Below are positions 56,087 through 64,000 of a DNA stretch of 64,000 nt, piece by piece. Both the position numbers and the translations under genes were made by a program. The notes beneath the pieces were generated by a model. It saw only the letters and a list, made by a program, of their open reading frames with translations, searched no databases and was not told the origin of the DNA. Position 1 is the first letter of the stretch; every line of letters starts with the position of its first letter. The stretch is from Zantedeschia hybrid cultivar (lineage: Eukaryota; Streptophyta; Magnoliopsida; Alismatales; Araceae), in contig JARZZO010000001.1 of NCBI GenBank assembly GCA_030544215.1, forward strand, positions 41,133,670-41,197,669, given 5' to 3'.

Positions 56087-58808
56087 TGTAAGGACTGAGG
56101 TTTCGGGTTCAGTATTCGGGTCGGGTTCGGGCCGGATTCCCTGGTTTGGACCCTGAGGAGGGTCTTGAGATTTCTGACTGAATGGCGTCAGCACTGCTCG
56201 ACGTCTTTCAAAAGGCGTCAGGTTGCGTGGACGCCATTTAGGTCTGCTGGTTGTTGTGCCACGTGTGTGCCACGTGGGCGGGTTTCGGGCCGCGAGAGTA
56301 CGGCCCCTGTCACATCGTCTGAACGGCGTCTAGGTTGGCCGACGCGATTCAGACTGTGACACCTGCGATGCCAGTGTGCGGCGCCAAAACGTGTCAGTAC
56401 GGCCTGTCTTGTCGTCTGAACGGCGTCCGCGGTGGGCGACGCGTTTCAGACCGCTGTCAGTACGGCCGTCCTGTCAGACTGATAGGCGTCTGCCTCGATC
56501 GACGCGTTTTAGCTGGATTCAGATTGACCCTGCGAGCCTCCCCTTCTTTCCCTCATTCTCGCCTTCACTCTCTCTCTCCTCGCCCTCTCCGCCCTCTTCG
56601 ACTCTCTTTTTCCCCTTCCCTTCCTCTTCTTCCTCTTCCAATCACTCCATAGCCTCCTTACCTCTCACCTCTACCTCCACCACCTCCTTCGCGGCGTTCC
56701 ATTCTCCGGACGGCGGCCGACGTCCGGGCGGAGTGGCGGCGTCCTCGAGGGTACCGGCGGCGGTCTGCGGTGCGGCGGGTCGGCGGCACAGAGCTCGGAG
56801 GAGTTCAAGAACCGGTAGGGGGACGAACCTTGCATGTGTTGCTCGTGATTTTCCTTGGCATGGCATGATGTGTTTTGGGCTAGATTGAGCATGTTTAGGG
56901 GGTGTCCTTGTGGGTATGGCCGTGCTTGTGAACGTGGATTTGTAGCATGCTTGCGGTGGTTGAATTCCTCTTCCTTCCCCTTCTGTTTTGGGGCTTTTTC
57001 GGGGTATTTGGGGTGAAGGGAGAACCCTCGGATCGAACCAGGGAACCATGTTTCTGGCGCTAAACGGCGTCGTGCCTGGTCGACGCCTTTCAGAAGGGCG
57101 TCAGGGCAGTACGACGCCTTTTAGGGCAGAAACCTCCATGTTCGAGGTTTTACGAGTAGGGGTTCTGGCGCTAAATGACGTCATGGATGGACGACGCCTT
57201 TCGGAGGGATGTCGGGCCATCATGACGCCATTTAGGCAGGAAATCACCCCGAGTGAGGGTCTGTAAATCTGGAATTTCGGTGTGAATGGCGTCTGTGGAC
57301 CTGGACGCGTTTTAAATAGGCGACTCCCTATGACGACGCGTTTCAAGGAATAATCTAGCTTTAATGAACCTGTCTGAGGGGCTTGAATGGCGTCGGCCTC
57401 GGTCGACGCGATTCAAGACAGAACTGTATAATCCTGGTTTTACTATGTGTTTCACTGTGGGACGATTTCAAATGCTTGCTTTACGTTGTACACTGAGACT
57501 GAGGACTTCTGCGTGAATGGAGTTACATCATGTTATATGTGTGTGTGTGCTTTTGCGATTATGGATTGGAATAACTGTGGTTTACGTTTGTCACCATGGA
57601 CCGATGGGGACAGGGTCATGGTGTCTGTGAGGCATTGTGCCGTACCGGTGGGAGAAGGGGTACATGTTGTGTTTTACCTTTGGCTGAGGAAAGCAGAACC
57701 ACCTTGAGCCCGTCGGGCCGAAGTAGCTGGTACGCTATCCGAGGGGTTGCTGCTTGGCCTCAGCGGGTCGGGGTTTCCCTGTTTGTCGTGGCAGCTTCCG
57801 ACGCGTTTCTTGCTGTGGAGCTGGTTGTGGTACTGTTGGAGTTGTTTTACCCCTGTAGCCACTGGGCCTGATGTGACCTTTGATCAAGGTTACGAGTGGT
57901 ACCCTTAGCCCTTTGGCCTGACGCAGCCCGGGAGGTTAGGGTTGTGGGTAGTTCCTGTAGCTTCGGCTTGACGGGGGTTCGCCGGTCCCCAGGGCCCTCT
58001 TGAAGCGCTGAGGCCTAGCGTGGAGGCAATCCGGTCGGTAGGACATTAGTCTAGACTGCTTGTGTGCACACGTAGCTGGGCAGTGGTGGTACACTGGTCC
58101 CAGCTAGTCCTAGTTTGACTCACTGCCTCACCCTACAGTGCCCCGGAACACTGTAGGGGTGGACAGGCGTGAGTAGTGGTGGTAGTGTTGGGAGGCGACG
58201 TTTGACTTCGGTCGACAGTGTGGTTCAGTCGCTTCGTGGACTTTGGCTGTGAGACGTGACTCTGTGTTGGGTTCTTCGGGTTGCTTAGAATGGTTCTTGC
58301 TACACTGCTTATCGTACGTTTCATATCAGAGTTGGGTGCTATGTTTACTGCTTTACTTAAATTGCCATATATTCCTGTTGTTACACTTGTAGGTGTGTGA
58401 GTGGGAGGCGGGGGATCGGATGATCCCTACTGAGCCCATTTCTGGTGTGGCTCACTCGCTGCGGTTTCAGGTGTGGACCTCGAGGCGAGCGGAAGCGTGG
58501 TGTCTTCTTGGTGTGCCGACCAGCAGCTGTCTTAGTTCCGGGGTATGCCCCGATGTTGTTGTACTTCCTTCTGCCTGTACTTATTTAATTGTTGGACATG
58601 TAATTATTGTTGGACTGTATACGGACATTGTTATTTTCCTTCCTGCGCACGTGCTTATCTTTGTAGTCCGTGTGATTGTTATATTTAGCCTTGTTTAGCA
58701 CTTACTCCTCCAGATGTGTTGTGTGAGATTCGGGTGTGAACCCGCAGTTAATGGGCCGACATCCATTTAGTGACCGGGTCTCCGGTCATAGGATGGCGGG
58801 TCGTTACA
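56087..58808 (+). mobile_element. Solo Tekay LTR in the X3 LTR
   Basis: 2722 bp from TGTAAGGACTGAGG to GGGTCGTTACA with exact target duplication GCGGG (56082-56086 and 58809-58813). Twelve gapped palindromes occur in the same grouping (2-1-1-1-2-2-2-1) as in the G1 5' LTR: 56179-56232, 56319, 56416, 56478, 57059-57123, 57170-57235, 57282-57346, 57384. The CCGGTAGGGGGACG block is at 56812-56825. Confidence 0.95.
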
Positions 58809-59619
58809 GCGGGAAATGTTGGTTCCTCCTTCTCTTCCTCCGGCCGGCCAGAGGAGGAGAGCCCGGTACTCTACACGCGTGAGGGTGGTAAGGATTTCTG
58901 AAAATAAGAGACAAAACAAAGAATAACCCGATTAGAACTATGACATGCAGAATCTATCCCTAAAAATATAAAAAAACTAACTAGAATTGGAGGGAGACGT
59001 ACCGAATGAGTGTTTGGGAGGGAAGGTGACCATATGTTTTGGCCACCCACCTCCCATTTTTTGTTTGAAACCTCTGGGGGTAAATAGGGATTGCTAAGTC
59101 ATTCTAGGATGCATGCATGCAGATAAGTGCTCGTGTGTGAAAAGTGAAATGATGTGTTGAAGGTAAAAAGAGAGTGAAAGAGGGAGAATGTTACGGCATG
59201 GACGGAAATTGGAAATGCAATGAAGTGAAAAAGGTGAAAAGTAAAGAGAAGGTTAGGAAGACAAGCCTATTTGGAGTGACGTTCCTCCTAAAACAACTCT
59301 CTGACTCTTTGCCCGCTCGACTCCTCAAAGTCGACCCGTTCCGAGAAAGAAACTCCTTCTTAATCCCCTTTCCAATCCCTTTGCTCGAGGGAACTTGGGG
59401 GGTTTAAATAGATGAAGGAAAAAATAGGGGTCTAAATCCCCGTAAATCAACCTTCAACCAATAGGGAGTGGTCAAGGGTCGGAGGTAGTGGACGCGGCAG
59501 TGGCCGGAGTGGGGAGTGGTTGGAGTAGTGGGGGACGAGGGTGGCGAGTAGAGGAGATCGTGGGGAAGAAGGAGTCAAGGGGGTGGTTAAGGAGTGGACG
59601 ACCAGGTAACATGCCTTCC

Positions 59620-60015
59620 ATTCTTGTGGTGGAAGGCGACCCGGCTGGCCTTCGAAGGGAGTGGAAGACAAGGTGTGGCCTTCGAAGGAGGCGGAAGGCA
59701 AGGGGTGGCCTTTGAAGGAGGTGGAAGGCAAGGGGGCTGGCCTTCCACAAAAAAAGTGAAAAAAAGTGAAAAAGGTGACTAAAAGGGTGGAAGGCAAGGT
59801 GGCTGGCCTTCGAAGGGGGTAGAAGGCGAGGGGTGGCCTTCGAAGGAGGTGGAAGGCAAGAAGGTTGGCCTTCCACGAAAAGATGGGAAAAAGTGAAAAA
59901 GGGTGGCCAAAAGGGTGGAAGGCAAGGTGCCTGGCCTTTGAAGGGGGTAGAAGGCGAGGGGTGGCCTTCGAAGGAGGTGGAAGGCAAGGGGGCTGGCCTT
60001 CCACGAAAAGGTGGT
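59620..60015. repeat. GGAAGGC/GCCTTCC gapped-palindrome array in the X3 LTR
   Basis: About ten units with arms GGAAGGC and GGCCTTC. Spacers are 10 nt in most (AAGGGGGCTG, AAGGTGGCTG, AAGGTGCCTG) and 8 nt in others. A larger period of roughly 125-130 bases (units plus AAAAAGTGAAAAAGG) is repeated about three times. Long minus-strand frames here are repeat translation. Confidence 0.75.
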
Positions 60016-60160
60016 GAAAGAAGGGATTTAGTTAATGGGCTTAGTTGCTAGTGGGCTGAGATGGCTAAATGCGGGGATTTTGGTGATAAAGGGCTAATGA
60101 TGGAGGGGACTTATGACCAAAAGGGTGGTCCAAAATTGGTGTCTACAAATGCCCCTCCGG

Positions 60161-62751
60161 GACACCTGTTTTGTAGTGGAGTGGAACGGAATGATAAATA
60201 GATGTTCCGGAAATCGAAACTGATTTTGGACAGCCCGGAGAAGGATGAGCTATCCCCAAGGATGACATGCGAATGCGGCAAATGCATGAAGGCTGGCTAT
60301 CTGAGTTGCAAGAGTGGTTTAGGAAAAGGAACCAAGTTCAGTACTAGAGAATCACAGTCCGTAGGACCCCCGGGTGCTGGAACCGCGAGGCCTTGGCGTA
60401 CCAGAATATAGCGATCTGGCCCAAGGGGATCTCGAGTATGAAAGGTGTTGGAGTGTGACTTGAAGAACTCTCAACACAACGGGCGCGCGGTGGCCTAGCG
60501 CATCATGGGATCGCCAAGTGAGAGAATCTCAAGCACACGTTTTGAAAAAAAAGAAGAAAAAAGGATGAGGTCTTGCAATTCGAAGAGTTAACAGACATAC
60601 AACTGTCAGAACCACATATCAGCGATGGATTAAGCAGAGTGATGAATGATGGTCATTTCCCCTAGGGCGAGGAATGGTGGATGATGTTTATGCAATACAT
60701 GCTGGTTTAAAAATTAGAAAACAAATTCCTAATGCAAACAGGAGGGATTTATTGGTCAATCGAATAACTTGGAGAATATAGACTCCTCATTGTTTTGTTT
60801 AAAGAGGAACTCAAAGTCTATACGCCCGAAGTTATTAGCCTCCTGTGTCTTCAATCCTACTTGCTTCAGGTTTCCTGCAGCTGCATGAACGCACATCAGT
60901 AAATGTAAATAATCAATGATCCACGATATCTTAATGACAAGCTGCAAGGAAGCGAGGGACAAAGGTCCCTGTCGAGTTGAAGCCAGCACGGAAGATATGG
61001 CCATTCTCAAAGCAGAATGCCAATCCGGCTGCTTTTGGCTTCGACTCGACAGCAAAAGATGTCCGCCTTTTGGACATGAAATCATTTTCCTGTATACACA
61101 AAAAATGAAGGGGAAATAGTTAGTAGTATCTGTTTTCGGCCCCTTACCCGAAAGAGCAACTACCTTTTCCCTAGCCTTCGCATAGGGTCGAGGGGCCGTG
61201 TTCAACTAACCAGACAAAAGGAAAGCATTGAAATTGACGTGACAAGAAAATATGCAAATGATAGCGGATATTAACAAGTGGAGTGTGTGATGAAAAACAT
61301 TTTTTTGTCCGACCACTTGGCGACTGCCCAAACTTAGCCTGGTCGAATGATGAAAGGGAAATGCACACTCAACTTCCCAGGTATCCTAAGCACGCATCTA
61401 GATTGATTTGGGCCTCTAGACTCTTCAAACTAACCTTGACCGGTTAAGACTCATACTGATGACAATACCGTCATGCCATGCTTAGGCTCCCAGCTGCTTC
61501 CGACCACCAAGTTTGCCCAAAAAGTTTTCGAGGTAAATAATTTATCCGACCCGAGTCTCTTTCCTCACAATTTAGAAGGTATATGGTGGAACACCTTGGA
61601 ACCCTAACGGTCAACCGCGCGACGCTGACCCGGAATCAGACGCCGTCGCACCAATTGGTGACGCGCATGCATTGACCTAAGCCCGAAGTTGTAAGAGTAC
61701 ACATTGAAATTATGGTTAAGAAATTAGTTCACCAAAAACATCGACATTACTCTTTACCCATTTTAGACTCCTGTGATCATGTGAGCATGTGACGATTTTT
61801 GAAAAATGAACCATTTTAAAATGATGTTCGGTCTTTAGATAGCTATTTCGTGCTAAACCTTGAGGAGGAAAAAGTAAAGAAATTTTGGAGACAAACTTCA
61901 CAGGAGGATCGACAAAATCGTTAAAAGGGGGAGCTATGACAAAACGGACCCCTTTTTGACCTCTTAGATGCCCCTATTTTGACTTTTCAGGTCTTTGGTA
62001 GATTTCATGGCCAGGCACGGTCACGACCATGCTTTTTTGTATGATTGCTCGAACCCCTTTTCTTTTTTTGTATTTCTTTTTGATGCTCTTGACATTTTTC
62101 AGGGTTATTTGATATTCCGCCTGCGGGGACACTGCCCTCTTCACGTGCTCTGGTCTTTTACATTTCATTTCTGGGCCTTTTTTTTTGTTGAGCGGTTACA
62201 TCTATCGGGTTTTTGAGGAACCGCAGTTTGCTGAGCTCGACCGTTTAAGGGCGTCAACTGTCCTGATCGGTCGAAAGACGAAGAGCAAAGGTTGCATTTG
62301 ACAGTGCACTAAAGACTTGGAACTCATTTTAAACAGGTTCTCTTTGAAAAACATGCAGGTGTGTGCATCTCATGATGAGCATATGGATCCGTATGAAAGG
62401 AAAGTAGACACGTCCAAGGTTCTGGTGGACCAAAGTCTTAGCCAAACCTTAATGTCAACCCAACCTATCATGCAACTAGACCTAGACAGGGGGTTACATG
62501 GCAGTCACCAGACAGTTGGATTTTGTGTCTTTTCTGATTTTTTTGTTCATTTTCATTGAAGTATACACACATTTACAAATATTTTGATACTTTTTGGATA
62601 TTCGATTTTTTTTTAGATTTTAAAATTTTTGATTTTTTTGTATTTTTAAGGGTAAAACTTCTTCAAGTAGACTCCTATCCAAAGGAAAGCTTTTCAATAA
62701 TTTTCAAATATTTACACTTATTTGCTAACTAGAAATGAAAGAACCTACTTA
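60161..62751 (-). other. X3 interior without recognised coding sequence
   Basis: 60161-61205 is collinear with X1 32078-32960, including the shared minus-strand stretch FLFKQNNEESIF (about 60800). 61206-62751 has no recognised domain. A pyrimidine-rich stretch lies at 62050-62200. Confidence 0.5.
60971..61050. other. Conserved fold-back in X3
   Basis: Arms GTCGAGTTGAAGCCA (60971-60985) and TGGCTTCGACTCGAC (61036-61050) pair at 14 of 15 positions plus one G-T pair. The inner ATGGCCATTCT/AGAATGCCAAT stem is kept as in X1 32886-32956, with different loop bases. Confidence 0.65.
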
Positions 62752-62757
62752 CCTCTA
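62746..62757 (-). promoter_or_regulatory. Candidate 5' splice site after protease/G-patch frame
   Basis: Minus strand GTAGAG/GTAAGT at 62753/62752, 28 bases past the stop of the protease frame. Ogre elements are known to have an intron between protease and reverse transcriptase; this is the expected position. No acceptor was identified. Confidence 0.35.
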
Positions 62758-62779
62758 CAACTTGTAGATAAAGAGGAAG

Positions 62780-64000
62780 CTATCCAATCCCTAAGCGATT
62801 ATACACAAGACTCAGAGGGTGAGTCAAACATGTTGCAAAGGTGGGTCCTTGAGACACAGACCCAATGATGGCAGAATTGCCCCAGGAGTGTGCTACGACC
62901 AGTGATAAAAGCCTGAGAGGGGCAGGTGTGTGAAATAGGAAGGGAATGAGAGCGATGGGTGCCTCTTCATCCCTCACTAAGGAGGCTCCTTCTTGTTGAG
63001 TGGTTGGTTCATAGAACAGCAGCTGTATACCGAACTCTTCTGCATCTTCTCTTTGAACCTCATTGCTTATTTCCTTCAACTCATCCTCAAGATAGTGTAT
63101 CTTGAGTACCTCTTGACTTTCCTTCACAAAGTGATCCAAGGGACTCCATTTTCCTGATCCTTCAGTTGGTTTGGTTAGTATGTAACCCAATTTGAATCCT
63201 CCACTGGTCGGATTTTCAAAGATAGGTTCTTGAATTCCCTGCTTTTCATTGCCTAACCTAGATCCCGAACTATACCCCATTTTGTCCATAAGCTGCCAAC
63301 CTATGCTAGGCTGGGACTTGAGCTGAGAGTCAACCGATGAAAGGATGAGCTCTGCCCCTTTTCCAGGAGTGATCATGGATGGAATTTGTTCAGTCGAGAG
63401 TGATCCCAAAGACTCGAGACAGGGAGTTCTCTGCATTTTGACAATCTTCCCATTGTTTGGGAATTTATAGTGCTGATGATTAGTGGAGGGCACTCCCAGG
63501 GTCTGGTCCATCCAAGGCCTTCTCAGAACGACGTTGTATATGGGCTTGTCATTAAGGATGTAGAATTCAAAGATCATGGCCACTGGCCCAATTTCCAGTT
63601 TCCCATTTGAGACCGTCATGGAAGTAGACTCAACCTTTTCTGGGTCGATCCCTACTTTCTTGGGGGTCTTGAGCGGATAGACATTGATTGATGCCCCAGT
63701 ATCCAACAGGATGGAGTCCAATGAGTGACTCCTGAGTGTTGGGGGGGTCAAGCATGAGGGAAGGGATTGGCATTCAGGGGGAGCTAGACTCTTATCTGTG
63801 AAGGATATGGTAGGTGTCTGGGTGACTGAGAGAATGGCATTGGTGACCCCCCTGATAGGAATATCTTCATTGAGTGTAATGCGCTGGAGGAACTTGAACA
63901 ATGTCTCCCTGTGTGTAGGAGATCTCCCAATCAACTCTAGGACTGGCATCTTAGCAGGAGTTTTCCCTAGATGCTGTAGGATGTCATACTTAGACAGATC
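62780..64000 (-). CDS. X3 polyprotein fragment: retropepsin plus G-patch, open to the window edge
   Basis: The frame is open from the right edge (64000) to TAG at 62780, over 400 codons. Counting from an internal Met at 63949, the aspartic protease motif LLDTGASINVYPL is at residues 81-93 with an intact DTG, and RRPWMDQTLGVPST at about 143-155. A G-patch follows at 213-243 (GWQLMDKMGYSSGSRLG). An upstream segment YDILQHLGKTPAK precedes the protease as in Ogre/Tat polyproteins. The protease cleaves the element's own polyprotein; the G-patch is an RNA-interaction motif known next to some retroviral-type proteases. The frame ends in LGIG where relatives continue. No internal stop or frameshift is seen, unlike in neighbours. 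Confidence 0.8.
   Translation of the reverse strand, partial: DLSKYDILQHLGKTPAKMPVLELIGRSPTHRETLFKFLQRITLNEDIPIRGVTNAILSVTQTPTISFTDKSLAPPECQSLPSCLTPPTLRSHSLDSILLDTGASINVYPLKTPKKVGIDPEKVESTSMTVSNGKLEIGPVAMIFEFYILNDKPIYNVVLRRPWMDQTLGVPSTNHQHYKFPNNGKIVKMQRTPCLESLGSLSTEQIPSMITPGKGAELILSSVDSQLKSQPSIGWQLMDKMGYSSGSRLGNEKQGIQEPIFENPTSGGFKLGYILTKPTEGSGKWSPLDHFVKESQEVLKIHYLEDELKEISNEVQREDAEEFGIQLLFYEPTTQQEGASLVRDEEAPIALIPFLFHTPAPLRLLSLVVAHSWGNSAIIGSVSQGPTFATCLTHPLSLVYNRLGIG

Larger units (their letters stand above)
55894..60147 (-). repeat. 3' LTR of X3, interrupted
   Basis: Pieces 55894-56086 and 58814-60147 join to about 1527 bp. The left end TGTAGGCGCCCGG and right end GGTGTCTACA correspond to those of X1. 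The join matches X1 through GGAGCGGG and CCGGCCGGCC. Confidence 0.72.
55894..64000 (-). mobile_element. X3, Ogre/Tat-like element, 3' part
   Basis: Minus-strand element inserted in G1 just after the gag-pol end. 3' LTR 55894-60147 (with an inserted Tekay LTR), polypurine tract 60148-60160, interior to the window edge with a protease/G-patch frame at 62780-64000. Only about 2.6 kb separates that frame from the LTR and no reverse transcriptase, RNase H or integrase is visible there, so the element looks internally deleted. No PMD gene is found. Confidence 0.72.

Noticed and set aside
56087..58808. This LTR as the 3' LTR of G1
   Set aside because: It has its own exact target duplication GCGGG, and its flanks are continuous X3 LTR sequence when compared with X1, so it is a separate solo LTR.
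59447..60004. Two long minus-strand frames of 185 and 171 codons
   Set aside because: Translation of the GGAAGGC repeat array; the period keeps the frame open without coding constraint.

Overview
This is a plant nuclear window made almost entirely of transposable elements. The plant origin follows from the Ty1/copia and Ty3/gypsy families present (a Tekay/Del-type chromovirus, Ogre/Tat-like elements), the plant mobile domain (PMD) coding regions, and initiator-Met-tRNA primer binding sites next to long LTRs. No intact single-copy host gene is visible. Stop-rich coding regions and many solo LTRs suggest old heterochromatin of a large-genome angiosperm; the species cannot be told from the sequence. 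Family names are my own labels.

Layout. 1-5093: 3' part of a copia element (Copia-1) sitting in a PIF/Harbinger transposase fragment (5094-5190), followed by a reverse Tekay LTR fragment (to 6496). 6709-19426: a solo copia LTR (LTR-A) interrupted by the complete Copia-2 (8119-17409) and by a reverse solo Tekay LTR (17581-19411, target duplication CACCC). 19674-20539: truncated LTR-B, entered by Copia-3 (20540-27120, broken off within reverse transcriptase). 27121-29721: the least repetitive part, with three MITE-like inverted-repeat elements. 29722-30798: unclassified. From 30799 rightward a staircase of nested insertions opens and does not close inside the window: Ogre/Tat-like X1 (with antisense PMD genes) is entered by Copia-4 at 36965, that by Ogre/Tat-like X2 at about 40634, that by the Tekay element G1 at 44334, that by Ogre/Tat-like X3 at 55894, and that by a solo Tekay LTR (56087-58808, target duplication GCGGG). 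G1 gag also holds a solo Tekay LTR (46951-51568) that holds another (47657-50212, target duplication TCAAA).

How parts work together. The copia copies share one design: a TATA box in the LTR, a short stem-loop followed by a GT(A/G)AG donor-like site near the LTR 3' end, the primer binding site, a 2.7 kb leader with an AT-rich hairpin array and four spaced copies of a 19-mer, and an acceptor-like TGTAG/G just before gag. In Copia-2 the candidate splice joins an LTR reading frame in frame to gag. All three coding copies lack the gag capsid core, so the family probably relied on another element for particles. The Ogre/Tat-like elements X1 and X2 carry a two-exon PMD gene on the strand opposite to the retrotransposon.

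Most unusual signals: about sixty 34-bp gapped palindromes (arms built on GCGTC/GACGC) with an almost invariant 10-nt spacer in Tekay LTRs and also in X2; a 9-bp stem with three compensatory pair changes and a fixed 8-nt loop in copia U3; the candidate leader intron; and the antisense spliced PMD genes.
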